From contig JAKCOZ010000008.1 of assembly GCA_022605955.1 (NCBI GenBank), positions 39,134,547 through 39,198,546 on the forward strand: a stretch of DNA of 64,000 nt, read 5' to 3'. The position numbers were made by a program, and so were the translations under genes. The DNA is from Rallus limicola (lineage: Eukaryota > Chordata > Aves > Gruiformes > Rallidae). Under the pieces are notes generated by a model. The model saw nothing but the letters and a program-made list of their open reading frames with translations, had not been told where the DNA came from and made no database searches. Shown here one piece after another: positions 32,622 through 45,645 of the stretch (the stretch's first letter is position 1; the number at the start of each line of letters is the position of its first letter).

Positions 32622-34060
32622 GCATCTGGGTGGGTTTCTGCCACGGCCACGCCTGCTTCTGTCTCACCTGAAAAACGAAAAGCAACAAACCCCCCCCCCC
32701 CCAAAAAAATAATAATACCCCCAGTATTCTCGGCCAACCTGAGGAATTGCATCTCTGCAGATAGTCGTAGTGCCACAGCCTGGCAGTGCATAGTCCCCTT
32801 CCTTCTCCCCATGCTTCATCATCTGCCTCTCTACTCTTAGCCTCAAACTTCCCTCCCTGCCCATGACTGCCTCTCCTTCCCCATGGCAGGCAAACACAAG
32901 CACACCTAGTGATAGGCTGCCAGAACACCAATAGCAACCTCATCCTGCCACCTTTTGGCACGAAAGAAGCAGGAGGAGGGATTTTTGCACCACTAAGGAC
33001 TAGCTGGTCTCATAGGGCTGATCATGCTCTTTTTAGACACAGGGGTTGGTTTTTTTTTCTTCATTTGCTTCTTTCCTTCATATGTCAGCTGAGCACTTCC
33101 CAGCTCACAGTGGCCCCGACCCATCGCTGTGCTTCAAGTGTAGCCTTCAGCACTCAGCAAGCTTTGAGTGGGGATCATTGACATGGCTGGTGAGTTCAGG
33201 TCATCTCTCCCGTGGCATCACCCAAGCTGGGTTAGAAGCTTGGGTTTCCCAGGGCTGGGGTGGAAGCATCCCTAAGTTCCAACACCCCCATTCAGGACAG
33301 GGAGGCTGGGCACAGACCGAAGGGGAGATGGACAGCAACCACTGGGGAAGGAAGGGGGTTGGGAGCCCTGGAAGAAGCTACGTAACTGCACTCCTTCACT
33401 TACTGATCTCATGGTCCTACAGTGAAACCAGGAACCTCAAGGATAACCTGATGACTTGTGTTATGGTTCAAATGCCATTCTGGAAAATCTCTCTGAGCCC
33501 AGTTAGTGGGGTTGATTTTTTTTTTTTTATTATTTTTAATTCCCCAAAATGTGCCGAGCTGCCTAATTCCCACTGAGCTCTCTGGGAATCCCATTTCTAT
33601 AGGACCACCTTGGAGTTAGGCACCTGGGCCCCAGGGAAACCCACTAACTGTACTAGGTACTGAATTAGGGCCTCATCCTCAGCCCAGCCAAGTCAAGGGG
33701 AAGGCTGCCATTGTCTGCCAGGGTCTCCGACTCGCGCCCTATGGATATACTGGTGAAGGTGCTATCGCTACGTGGGTGATGCAGGCCCTTGGTGTTTACA
33801 CAGTTGTTTCCAGGACCACATGAAGATGTGGTTTGGCTGGGTGAGATTTTATTTTGTTTCAGTGCTTCCATTGGTGCTCTTGCTATGAGTTCATGCGCTT
33901 CCAGGAAAGCAGCGGTGATTGCCAGGTATCGGCACCCCAAACTCTGTACTCTGTATCCCAGAAACCCCTTGTACAAGTTAGTTTTATTTTATGCCTGTGT
34001 TTTACTAAAATTGTCCACTTTGGAAATTTGTCAAATAAATTGTTTTCCACAATCTTGCTG
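32622..34060 (+). other. COL6A1: COL6A1 3' UTR
   Basis: About 1.4 kb between the stop codon and the first good polyadenylation signal, comparable to the long 3' UTRs of mammalian COL6A1. It includes a C-run/A-run (32691-32713) and a T-rich stretch at 33518-33540. No CR1 is inserted here, unlike the flanking DNA. The exact end is inferred. Confidence 0.6.
34034..34039 (+). terminator. COL6A1: COL6A1 polyadenylation signal AATAAA
   Basis: Canonical AATAAA within GTCAAATAAATTG, followed by T-rich sequence (TTGTTTTCC) and a G/T-rich element (GGCAGGCTGTCTG) about 20-35 nt downstream, the expected layout of a cleavage site near 34050-34060. Confidence 0.7.
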
Positions 34061-34179
34061 GCAGGCTGTCTGACTTGAACGACAAGGGCTCCAAAAGCCC
34101 AAAAAGCCGGTAAATATAGGAATTTCTCACATAAAACTGCTAGAGGTTAGGAGAACAGAGACCTGTTGCTTTGGCTTGG

Positions 34180-34717
34180 TGATCTTCCCTCTCTGCTCTG
34201 CCCTGCTCAGGCCCCACCTGCAGTGTTGTGTCCAGTGCTGGGCTCCCTGGGATCAAACAGACAGGGATCTCCTGGAGAGAGGCCAGAGGAGGGACAGGGA
34301 GATGCTGAAGGGCCTGGAGCATCTCCCCTGTGAGGAAAGGCTGAGGGAGCTGGGGCTGTTCAGCCTGGAGAGAAGAAGACTAAGGGGGATCTGATTAATG
34401 TTTATCAGTATCTGAAGGATGGGATGCAGCGGGCCATGGGCAGCCCCTTCTCAGTGTCTGTGGGGACAGGACAAGGGGCGATGGTTGCAAGTTGGAGCAC
34501 AGGGAGTTCCACACCAACATGGGGAAGAACTTCTTCCCAGTGAGGGTGAGGGAGCCCTGGGCCAGGCTGCCCAGGGGGTGTGGAGTCTCCTTCTCTGGAG
34601 AGATTCCAGCCCCGTCTGGACACTGCCCTGTGTGCCCTGTCCTAGGGACCCTGCTTTGGCAGGGGGTTGGACCCCATGGGCTCTGGGGGGCCCTGCCAAC
34701 CCCTGTGATTCTGTGAT
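34180..34717 (+). mobile_element. CR1 LINE 3' fragment
   Basis: Sense copy just after COL6A1, from CTCTGCTCTGCCCTGCTCAG through AGGCTGAGGGAGCTGGGGCT to CCCCTGTGATTCTGTGATGC. One internal segment is missing compared with the copy at 42762. Confidence 0.92.
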
Positions 34718-36607
34718 GCTCTATCTGGTTGTTATTGAGTGCCGTGGACTTGAGGAAGGCTGTTGGATACTCTTCATCTATGAGAGAGTGCAGGAAAACT
34801 CTGATGAGAAGAGTACCCAGGCCTCAGAGGATGGGAAACACTTACACAGCTTCCATTTGCCTTCTGGTTGCAAAAAAACCTCTCCCAGCTACACAGGTAG
34901 GTGCTGCTGTTTGCAGAAGACCTGGTGCAGAAGGGGGGGGTGACTAGGGGAGGAGGTAAGCTGCATTTGCTGTCTGCTTGCGTTCAGTCTCCTTCCTACC
35001 ATCATGGGGATGCTGCTCTGCAGACAGGGCTCAGCGGTGAAGGTCTCTCACCTGGCTTTGCCAGGCTCAGCATTCCCTCAGCGCTTGTTTTAGATCCTAA
35101 GGCAGCTCTAAAGGGTGCCTGTCTTTGGGGGAGCTCCCAGGCTGTACCTGTGTGTCCCAGAGGTGTGTTGCAGCCTTTGGCTGTGGGCACGTGTGGTGTC
35201 ACTTGTACCCCAAACAGCGGTCCAGGCTGTTTCTGCAATGGAGAGGTCACTGCCTCGCTTCTCCCCCCCCCTCTCACCTCTTAGTAATGCTATTTCCTGG
35301 GCTAAGCATCTCACTTGAGATGCTCCTCAGGCTTCCTGGCCACCCCGCAGCGCAGGGTGCTCGTCACTCCCTCCCGGTTGGAAAGTCTGAGGAGCTGCTC
35401 TGGGAAAGGCTCTGTGTCTGTGTGGGATGGCCCACTCTGCAGAGAGCCAAGGGAAAAAATGCCCTCAGGTCCAGGGCAAATAAAGGCAGCTACTGTTATA
35501 GCTCAAGAAATGTTCCTTAATGGCCCCACCACAGTCCTCAGCGTGAATCATCCGTGAGGGAACATGACATGGACAAGCCCCTGGGTTACACACTGGGTGC
35601 CTGGGCTGCCCAGCCTGTGGGATGCACTGCTGCCAGCAAGGCAGGGGGGGAAAAGTGGGACTCCTTCCCCCCTGCTCCATCCCCAGCTCCTGCACCCTCC
35701 TGGGGCTATGCCCTCCTCCTTGCACCCCGGATGGGCTATGGCAAAAGCCAGCTGGAGAAAGCTCTCTACAACTTGAGGCTGTCTTTTACAGCTTTTTGCT
35801 TAAAAAATTATTAGGAGGCATTTTTCTGCTTCTCTGTGTGTGTTTCCCACCTCCCCACCCCCTTCCTGCCCTGCCTTACTTTTCTTCTGTTTGCTGAAAG
35901 AGGAAGAAAATCCCAAACCGACAAAAAATTACTGGTTTCCAAGCCTCAGCTCCAGAGTTTTACCCATGAGGAAAATCCAAACGTTCCCTTTAAATTCCAG
36001 TTTGCCCAGAAGAAACCCTGTTTTAAGCAGGGTCTGGTGAAGAGCTGTCTTCCCTAGAAGATGGGGAGTGGCAGAGACTTTTTGAGCTCTCTTGTGCGCG
36101 GTCCAGGCAGCGTGGTGGGAGCTCTTGTTGGGTGTTTGGGCTGAAGCTTGCCCCAAAATTCTGGCCCTGTTTTATCTTCCATTTCTGGTTATATTTACTC
36201 CCCTCTTTCCAGTCTTGATTTCTTTATGCTTCCATTACAGGAAAGGTCAAAAATGCCTCTGCCTGCAGGCCTGCTTTGTTAAACTTCAGATGTTCTCCAG
36301 ATGTTTAGAGAGGGGGGTTTATGTAACGACAGCAGAATTTGGGCTGCATTCCTCTGACTAAATTCTCGATTGAGGCACTGCTGATTCACAGCCCTTCGTG
36401 GGAAGGTGGTGGCTGGGGAAGGAGAGGGCCACTGAAGCTGCTTAACCACTGTGGTGGAGCTCTGAGGACACGTACCCTGCAAGCAATGCAAGAAAACCCC
36501 AACGATGCAACGTGCTAGGACAGCGCTGTGGGACCACCATCCTAAAGCATGGAGCAAAAAGCAGTGCAGGAGAGGTAAACTAAGTAAGAGAGAAATTATC
36601 CTGCCCA
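34718..36607. other. Intergenic DNA, no gene recognised
   Basis: Unique-looking sequence. CR1 sequence lies on both sides. No splice-bounded conserved reading frame is seen. Confidence 0.5.
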
Positions 36608-37272
36608 GTTACAGAACCACAGGGGTTGGAAGGGCCCCCCAGAGCCCATGGGGTCCAACCCCCTGCCAAAGCAGGGTCCCTAGGACAGGGCACACAGGGC
36701 GGTGTCCAGACGGGGCTGGAATCTCTCCAGAGAAGGAGACTCCACACCCCCTGGGCAGCCTGGCCCAGGGCTCCCTCACCCTCACCGGGAAGAAGTTCCT
36801 CCCAAGATTGGGGTGGAACTCCCTGTGCTCCAACTTGAGGCCATTGCCCCTTGTCCTGTCCCCACAGACACTGAGCAGAGGCTGCCCATGTCCCCTGTGT
36901 CCCACCCTTCAGCTCTTGATCCCCATTGATCAGATCCCCTCTCAGGCTGCTTCTCTCCAGGCTGAGCAGCCCCAGCTCCCTCAGCCTTTCCTCACAGGGG
37001 AGATGCTCCAGGCCCTTCAGCATCTCCACAGCCTCCTCTGGCCTCTCTCCAGGAGATCCCTGTCTGTTTGATCCCAGGGAGCCCAGCACTGGACACAACA
37101 CTGCAGGTGGGGCCTGAGCAGGGCAGAGCAGAGGGGGAGGATTCCCTCCTGTGACCTGCTGCCCACACTCCTCCTGATGCCCCCAGGATCCCATTGTCTC
37201 TCTCAGCCCTCAGGACACACTGCTGGCTCATGGCCACCCTGTCACCCACCAGGACCCCCAGGTCCTTCTCCG
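36608..37272 (-). mobile_element. CR1 LINE 3' fragment, antisense
   Basis: About 0.66 kb reverse CR1, from GAACCACAGGGGTTGGAAGG to the ORF2 region ACCCACCAGGACCCCCAGGT. One of the most complete copies of this subfamily in the window, though still heavily 5'-truncated. Confidence 0.92.
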
Positions 37273-38531
37273 GAGACTTGGCTCTTGCAGAGGAGGGCAC
37301 AGGACTCCCAGTGAGGCTGAGCTACATCCTCCCACGGGCACGTCTCGTCTGTCCAGACCTACCAGCTTTGTGGTTTGCAGATTAGTTGAGTGCCCTGCTC
37401 ATTATTTAAGAGCATTTCCCGTGCCTAGGACTTTCCCTGAGCTCAGGGACCCCTTGCCTGGCCTCTCCTAGCTGTGAGGGGAGAACAACCGAATATTCAA
37501 ATGTCTCTCCATCCTGTGGCTCGGGGCTGGTTTCACTCTGTTTTTCCAAATGTGTTTTCATTTAAGCTTTTCATTTCTTTGCCCAATCCTGGATGTCCCC
37601 TTCCAAACGGAACCACAGCGTGTAAGCAGAAAGAATCCCTGTGCTTGTGGGTAGCACAGGTCCAGCGGGTGGCTCAGAGCTTTGTCAGCAGCAGAGGGAA
37701 GGCTGTGCGACCCATCATGACGCAGGGCAGTGACTCTGAGCAAGCGCCAGGCTGCAGAGGAAGACCACCTTCCCCCTCCACACACGCCACTGTGACCTCC
37801 AGGTAAAGGAGCTGAGAACCTGATGGCCTCTCATTGCATGGCATGGGGCAGGGCAGCATCACCAGCACGTGGCTGTGTGTACATAACTATTTCTTCTGCC
37901 AATTCCCATTGATAATTAAGTCGTTTAGATTATAGGCACCTATGTAGCCACCAGGGTTGCATGTTGTACAGGTGGCTGCGCTCTGGTTCAGCTGAGGAGG
38001 TGTAAATTAGACACACAATGAATGTTTAGATCTTCAGTTAAGTGTCTTGGCTGTGAGCTAAGCTCGTAGGCAACAAGTGTGCTCTGCCAGGGCCTGCAAA
38101 ATTCATCCCCTCTATCTGCTGGCAGAGAGGGCTGGGCCCACAGCATCTGCTTTCCGTGCTGCTATGCAGAAAGCATGCTCCACATCAGCCCCACTCCCAG
38201 GCTGCCCCTGGCAGGCTGCAGCAGAGCTCCTGGCACCGGTGGCAGCAGTGAGCGCAGGAGGACACATGGCAGGAGGACACATGGCAGGAGGACACCTGGC
38301 AGGAGGGATCTGCAGCCCAGCCACTGCCTCAGCAGGAGGCTGAGTGAGAGGACTTCTGAACAGGGTACCAGGTGCTGTTTAACATCTCTGCTTTTCTTGT
38401 TTCATATGAAGAGTTTTCTTACACATGGGGTCATCCCTGCCAGACATCAAACTCCAGAGGTGCCCAGAGGAGCACCCTGAGACAGCGACGTGGCCTTGTC
38501 AGCAAGGACTGGGAATGTATGGAGGGACATA
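37273..38531. other. Intergenic DNA with a short 15-bp repeat
   Basis: No gene recognised. Contains the 15-bp tandem repeat at 38254-38305 listed separately. Confidence 0.5.
38254..38305. repeat. 15-bp tandem repeat, about 3.5 copies
   Basis: GCAGGAGGACACATG at 38254 and 38269, GCAGGAGGACACCTG at 38284, then a partial copy. The open frame across it would read a five-residue repeat, but nothing suggests it is a gene. Confidence 0.9.
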
Positions 38532-39045
38532 CAGACTCAGCAACTGATCGAATGGGTTGGGTTGGCAGGGACCTTCAGAGGCCACCCTGTCCCACCCTGC
38601 ACTGAGCAGGGACACCTTTAACTGGAGCAGGTGGCTCAGAGCTTCATCCACCCTGACCTTGGATGTCTCCAGGGATGGGACCTCCCCCACCTCTCTGGGC
38701 ACCCTGTGCCAGGGTCTCCCCACCCTCAGAGGGAAGAGCTTCTTCCTCATGTCTCCCCTGAACCTGCCCTGCTCTAGTTTAACCCATCTCCCCTCGTCCC
38801 ATCGCTCCCTGCCCTTACACACAGCCCTGCCCAGCTTTCCTGTAGGTCCTTCAGGGACTGGAAGGAGCTCGGAGGTCTCCCTGAGCCTTCTCTTCTCCAG
38901 GCTGAACCAGCCCAGCTCTCCCAGCCTGTCTGTGTAGGAGAGGAGCTCCAGCTCTCTGACCATCCTCGTGGCCTTCCCTGGAGTCGCTCCAAGAGGTCCA
39001 TGTCCTCCTTGTGCTGAGGACCCCAGAGCTGGATACAGGAGTCCC
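38532..39045 (-). mobile_element. CR1 LINE 3' fragment, antisense
   Basis: Close relative of the intron 19 copy: GGGTTGGCAGGGACCTTCAG, TTGGATGTCTCCAGGGATGG, CTGAACCAGCCCAGCTCTCC, ending near CCCAGAGCTGGATACAGG. Confidence 0.9.
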
Positions 39046-42007
39046 GCTATCCCCGTGAAGTATCGCCGCAGCCCATCCACCTGCCTGCTGTCGCAGCAGA
39101 GCAGCGCTCCCAGCCCCATCCATCGCTGCAGACACCCACAGGAAACTCTTCCCAGCTTTGTCATCCCAGAGAAAATGTTGGCGTTCAACCTCCAAGCTGC
39201 TGAAGCCAATGGAAAGGCAGCTGGGGCGTCTCTTCTCAACGGCAGTATGTGAAAGGGGAAAAAAGGAATGAAGAGGCAGGAGCTGGAGGCAGCGCAGACA
39301 CATCCTGCTCCTTGTGTCATGCTTCTGGAGAAAAACTATTTGGGGTTTTTTTAATTTTCCTTCTCCTCCAAGGACGCTTCCTGGTGATAGCACGTCATTC
39401 TGGGTGACCCCAAAGGTCTTGGGAGACAAGCTGTTTCTTGACATGAGTTTTCTAGTGGAGAAAACTCACGCAAGGACTTTGGAAGGCCATGTGTCATCTG
39501 ATTTGGTGGCACAAAGCATCCACCATAGCAATGCTGGCATAGCCACTGCCTTCAGCCTCTGCCTAACCACTCTTCCCACCCCCATCTCTTGGCCAAACAA
39601 AAGATACTGCCTTGTTGAACTCAGGTTTGCTTGGCCACTGAAGCACGGAAAAATAAGGCATGAAGAGGTCATAAAGTCCATGTTTCTACCTTGAAGGTAT
39701 GTTTTACCCCACAGGGTCTGTTTTTATTCTCCTCTCAGATGGGTGTTTGTCCAACCCTAAAGAGCTCTGAACAAGAGACTCTACTGCATCTGCAGGCAGT
39801 CTGGCTTAGTGTAAACCACTGCTGCTGCTTAGTGCCCTAATGATGCGGTTGGGGCTACTTCAGGAAAAGTCCTGGGTGTCCAGCCTACCTCTCACCACCA
39901 TTAAGCCTGTCTCTTGGACACAGAGATCACGTTCCTCCTTCCCTTACAGAACCGTTCACCAGCTGAGGTCACTTACTTGTGCTTCCTTTTCTTCTCTCAG
40001 GACTTGGACACCCAGCTCTTGTTGATGGTGCCAGAAGACCACGGAAACACAAGGCCCAGGGGTTCACTCCCACTCGTGCATCTATGGAGGAGGTCCTCAT
40101 AGAAGACACGGTCAGCAGCAGTGCTGGGAAACCCTCTTGCTACTGGTGAGGAGCCTGACAGTGGGTGGGGGTCTCCTCCTCCTCGGTACTGGGGCTGTCT
40201 GTGGCTGTTTTCTTATGTTACTGAACAGTCAGCATGGCCAACCTTGATTTTCTTTGTGGTTCCACGGGTTGGTTACACAGCGATTGTTTCACCCTGAGAC
40301 CTCTACTGATGATGCAGTGACTGCAGAGACATGGCAAAGCCTTCCTGAGTCCTCACAGAGCAGATGAATAACCCAGACTAGACCTCTGGCAAGAGCACCT
40401 TGAGACATTTGTTTTCTGCAGTTGTCCTGGAGACTAGGAAGGGATTATGGCACAAACTGTCTGTGTTACAGGCAGCTTTGGAGCAACCTGTGTAGAAGGC
40501 AACCTCTGGTTTGCCTTTGGATCAGTAGACTGTGCTAGGAGTTAGCCACATTCAGTAATGAGCTCAGGCCAGGATCAAATACATTTTGGAGCTGAAATTG
40601 GAAATCTGACCTGTTATCTTGGAAAATACGGGCCTCAGAGAGCTCCCATCACAGAGGTGATGCCAGGACATGCTCAACAAAAGGAAACAAACAGCATCCT
40701 TCCGAGACAGCCTGCCAGACCTTGTGGCACCCACATCCCTCAGACGTGCACCGCAGCGTGCCGGTGAGTCTGGCAGCACCAGGGATGGTGGAGCCCTGAA
40801 GCTGAGGACTTTGTGTTTCCTGAATCACTCTGTCCCTTGCTAGGGCTGTGTCCCAAGGGGGAAGGACCTCAGGATTTCAGGCCCTTACCAAGACTTGTCC
40901 TTTCTGAGCACACCATTTTGTGCCATGGCTCCTCAGGGAGATCTGGAATGAAACACCAAAGCAGACTTACCTGTATAGGAAGGGACAGGCAACTGCCAGC
41001 CTGGGACTCATCCAGTATTACTGGTGGGAGCACAAATCCCCCTTCTCTTATCAAACCTTGTCTTTCAGGCTACCTCCCTAAAGAGACAGCTCTTTCTCGG
41101 GATGGTCTCAGGATCATCCCTGCTACCATTTCATGTTCTCCAGGAAGGAAAGGATCCTAAACATGATCCCAAGGTTGCCCTTCTGTCTCTCCTTCCACCC
41201 CAACCACCGCACCCCTCAGCCAGCCTGTTTCACAGCAAACAAGGCAGGGATAAGAGTGTGAGGTCAGGGCCTAGACCCCATCCTGCTTCCCTACTCCAAC
41301 AGCGCTGAGAAAAGGCAGGTCTGCCAGACCCTGGCTGCTCTTTCTTCCCTGGCTCAGTTCTAGGAAGCGGCTCAAACCTTCATAAACATGGATATTAGCT
41401 CAAAGTGCTTTTCTATAGCTCCTGAAATCCCTGCAAAGCCCTCTCTTGCCCTGAAAGAATCCAAGCCCTCAGGAGCCACAAAGCGTTTGCTCCTTCACAG
41501 GCTCCATGCTCGTTTCTACATAAACGGGTAATTCAGCCCGGGGTGTTTCTGAGGGCCCTGGCTTTTCCAGAGTTCTTCTGGTGATAAAACCACCCCTGCT
41601 CATAAAATCACATCTTGGTGAGAGCTAAGCCTGAGTTGAGTAACTGGTGTTTTCTACAGGACCTGAAGTACTTGTGATTTCTGAAAGGCAGCTTGTAAAA
41701 GCAGCCTGTTGCTTTCCCTGGGCAGGCCTGTCCTGGACACGGCCCCGGCCACGAGCAGCAGGCCGCAGGGTGTTCCCTGGCTCTGAGAGCCCCGCGGGGA
41801 AGCTGGGCACGTACTTAACAAGAGGCAGCTGAGGGCGGCTGGATGAGTCCCATCTGGAGCTCTGCAGCTCCTTTGAAAAGTGTGTCAAAAGGGCTCTGGC
41901 GTGCAGGGGGATAGGGGGGGTGGGAACATGTGGCAGAGCACTGTGCTCAAACCCAGCTGTCCCAACAGCAGCTGGGGGTGTGACATCTGCTGAAAGGGGC
42001 CAGAGCT
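39046..42007. other. Intergenic DNA, no gene recognised
   Basis: Nearly 3 kb of unique-looking, more A/T-rich sequence without CR1. No exon or RNA gene could be supported. It would be a reasonable place to look for conserved non-coding elements. Confidence 0.5.
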
Positions 42008-42402
42008 ACCTTGAGAAAGGGGTTCAGCCTGGAGAAGAGAAGGCTCAGGGAGACCTCCAAGCCCCTTCCAGCCCCTGAAGGACCTACAGGAAAGCTGGGC
42101 AGGGCTGTGTGTAAGGGCAGGGAGCGATGGGACGAGGGGAGATGGGTTAAACTAGAGCAGGGCAGGTTCAGGGGAGACCTGAGGAAGAAGCTCTTCCCTC
42201 TGAGGGTGCTGAGACCCTGGCACAGGGTGCCCAGAGAGGTGGGGGAGGCCTCATCCCTGGAGACATCCAAGGTCAGGGTGGATGAAGCTCTGAGCCAGCT
42301 GCTCCAGTTAAGGTGTCCCTGGCTCAGTGCAGGGTGGGACAGGGTGGCCTTTGAAGGTCCCTGCCAACCCAACACAGCCTGTGAGTCAATGATTCTCAGG
42401 TA
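42008..42402 (+). mobile_element. CR1 LINE 3' fragment
   Basis: Sense copy from TTCAGCCTGGAGAAGAGAAG to GGTCCCTGCCAACCCAACAC and TGAGTCAATGATTCTCAG. Same subfamily as 18085 and 48045. Confidence 0.9.
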
Positions 42403-42761
42403 GGAGCTGAGCCTTGCAGAAATTCCCCTCTGCAACATCCCTGAGTTTCACGAGCCCCATCCCATGGGAGGACCCGTGCCTGGTTGTGTGCAGGAAGAGA
42501 GCTGCATGCAAAGATGAGGATACTGCTCTGAGGCCGTGCTGGGGGCAGCTCCTGCAGCCTGGCCAAGAGTCTCAGGGTCCTCACAGCTTCCCACTGGGGT
42601 CGATGTCTTGTCACCTAGCCCTCCCTGTCCCCTTTGCTATGCAAGCTGGCTGCTTGCCTGTTCGTTTGCAAGCAGGACAGAGTTGGGAATTCAGGTGCTC
42701 CACCACTCCACTGAGTGGCTCCACCTCTTCGTGGTCACACGGGGATTTGGGATTTCCTGGA

Positions 42762-43272
42762 GCGTTGTGTCCAGTGCTGGGCTCCCTGGGATCAAACAGA
42801 CAGGGACCTCCTGGAGAGAGTCCAGAGGAGGCTATGGAGATGCTGAAGGGCCTGGAGCATCTCCCCTGTGAGGAAAGGCTGAGGGAGCTGGGGCTGCTCA
42901 GCCTGGAGAGAAGCAGCCTGAGAGGGGATCTGATCACTGGGGATCAAGAGCTGAAGGGTGGGACCCAGGGGCCATGGGCAGCCCCTGCTCAGTGTCTGTG
43001 GGGACAGGACAAGGGGCGCTGGGCTCAAGTTGGAGCACAGGGAGTTCCCCCCCAATGTGGGGAAGAACTTCTTCCCAGTGAGGGTGAGGGAGCCCTGGGC
43101 CAGGCTGCCCAGGGGGTGTGGAGTCTCCTTCTCTGGAGAGATTCCAGCCCCGTCTGGACACCGCCCTGTGTGCCCTGTCCTAGGGACCCTGCTTTGGCAG
43201 GGGGTTGGACCCCATGGGCTCTGGGGGGCCCTTCCAACCCCTACAGTTCTGTGGCTCTGTGATTCTGTGAAC
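42762..43272 (+). mobile_element. CR1 LINE 3' fragment
   Basis: Sense copy from GTTGTGTCCAGTGCTGGGCT to the terminal array GTTCTGTGGCTCTGTGATTC, with two to three octamer units. Near-identical over its length to the antisense copy at 36608. Confidence 0.93.
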
Positions 43273-44924
43273 CCAGCCTCCCTTGGCTTCACCCTGGGGT
43301 ACGTTTCAGGCAGGGCCTCATGCGCCTGGCAAGCCGTGGCCAGGAAATACTCTGCTGGTCGACTGAATGGGGAGTCAGCCACAGTGGTGTTTGTGCAGAA
43401 CACAGGCATCCCAGGAGCTGTGTCATCCAGGGGATGACTGGCTGCTGCGTGGGTGTCCTGCTAGACTCAGCCTGGCCACTGGCCACGTCCTGCTGGCGTG
43501 TGGAAGGCAGAAAGAAAGCGTCCCATCTGGGAAGCTCTTCTGTATCCTCCTTGGTGTGTAGGGAAGGGAATTTGCAAGAGAAGGTGATTTGGTGTGAGAG
43601 ACTAGAATGCAGCAATGTCTGGCCTCCATAGCAAAGGCAGATATAACCAGGCCAGGATACTCAGAGTCTTCTGCTTTGAAATCAGAGCTTCTGATCATCT
43701 TCTTCATGGTCTACAGCAAGGTACTGAAAACACTCTGGTTGGCAAAGATGATCGCATAGTATTTGTTGCCTGTGATGTGTAGTGGGGTATTAGGTGAAGA
43801 AAAGAGCTAGAAAAGCATTGTGTGAGCTGTTTTGCTGGCAGGGAGTTGCAAAATAAAGAATTTCTGCCCAAGACTGTAACTCAAGTCCGCAGGAGGTGTA
43901 GGAACTGCACCTCTCTCCCTTGATTTCCACGTGCAAGCCATTCTGAGTGCACTGGGCACACGAGGTGAAGGCAGGGATGTGCAAAAGCAGTCAAGCCTCA
44001 GGTTAATTGGGGGTTAATCTGCCCCCTCTCCATTGCACACAGAGATGGGAGCATCCTACTGAGATGCCTGTGTTGGCTGCAGTGACTACACCACTGCCAG
44101 GCCAGGCTCCTTCTTTTAAAAGCCCTTTTTTGGGGGAGGGGTTTTTATTTCCTATAGCTTTGGCTGTCTCCAGAGAAGAGGCCTTAGTCTAAGCTAGTAT
44201 TTTAGGCACTCTTCATAGCAGGGATAAGAAATATGAGACAAGCCAGAGGGTGACAAACTGGCCCATACAAGTCCCGTGTCTCTCCACCAGTTACCAAGGG
44301 GGTGACGGTGGCTGCTTACAATCCCCGGAGCAGACACAGCCCTTGCACAGCGTTATCACGTGGCTTTTGTGTGATATTTCAGAAGCTCAGAGAGTTGGAT
44401 CAAGCCTGCAGCCACCATGTCTCCGGCTCTTTTGCACCCCACTGAATCTGATAACTAAATCAGAAGCATGTGTTCCCTGCGCAGCTGCAAAACTGAAGCA
44501 CTCCATCAGCCCACGAGCACTGTTTTCCTACTGCATTTACATGAGTGGCTGCTTGTTAGCCACTGGAAAGGACACGTGTGCTGCATTAGTAAAAACAGAT
44601 TTATTGCTTTGCACGTTTTTCCAGGAAATCTGTGGCAAAACAGTCCAGCAAGTCCTTGTTAAAACATTTGAAATGTAGTTTTCTACATTAAATAATCATC
44701 CAGTTGAGGTGGGAGCTGGTAGTTTTGACTGATACATGAGGAGAAGTGATTTCAGCAGGATATTGTAATCAAACTGAAAAGAACTTTTCTATCTGCATAC
44801 TTTTGTTCATCTTCTTTCCCAGCATGGGTGGTTCCTATCAGAATTAGGTCTGTGTCATGAAGTAGAGACCAGTTCTGGCTCTAAAGTTGTCCGATATGGT
44901 GTCAGGAGTGCTGTGAGTGAACGT
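43273..44924. other. Intergenic DNA, no gene recognised
   Basis: A/T-richer unique-looking sequence with no support for exons. An AATAAA at 43852-43857 is not attached to any visible gene. Confidence 0.5.
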
Positions 44925-45645
44925 GAGCCAGCAATGCTCCCTGGCAGCCCAGAAGGCACTGGGTGTCCTGGTGGGTGAGAAGCTTCCCCTGAGCCAGCAG
45001 TGGCTCTGGCAGCTGGGAAGGGTGATGGGATCCTGGGCTCCATCAGCAGAGGGGTGGCAGCAGGGACAGGGAGGGGATTGTCCCTCTCTGCTCTGCCCTG
45101 GGGAGGCCCCAGCTGGAGTCCTGTGTCCAGAGCTGGGGCCCCAGGACAAGAGAGATGTGGGGCTGTTGGAGAGGGGCCAGAGGAGCCCCGGAGATGCTCA
45201 GAGGGCTGGAGCAGCTCCCCTGTGGAGAGAGGCTGAGGGAGCTGGGCTGGGTCAGCCTGGAGAAGAGAAGGCTGTGGGGGGACCTCATTGCAGCCTGCCA
45301 GTCCCTGAAGGGAGCAGAGACACAGGAGGGGAATCAGCTTGTTCAAGGGCAGAGCCTGGCAGGACAAGGGGGATGGACTGAAGCTGAAGGAAGGAAAGGT
45401 TAAATTGGATCTTAGGGGGAAGTTCTTTGCAGAGAGAGTGGTGAGGGGCTGGCAGGGGCTGCCCATAGAGGGGGTGGGTGCCCCGTCCCTGGGGGTGTTG
45501 AAGGCCAGGTTGGCTGGGGCTCTGGGCAACCTTGTGTAGCTCCAGGCCTGGAGGTTGGTGTCCCTGCCTGTGGCAGGGGGTTGGAGCTCTGTGCTCCTTG
45601 GGCTCCCTTCCAACCCAGACCAGTCTGGGATTCTATGATTCTAAG
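44925..45645 (+). mobile_element. CR1 LINE 3' fragment (first of an adjacent pair)
   Basis: Sense copy closely matching the one at 5070-5812 (GTGAGAAGCTTCCCCTGAGC, GGCTGTGGGGGGACCTCATT) but with the 3' end intact: CTCCCTTCCAACCCAGACCA then GGGATTCTATGATTCTAAG. Confidence 0.92.
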
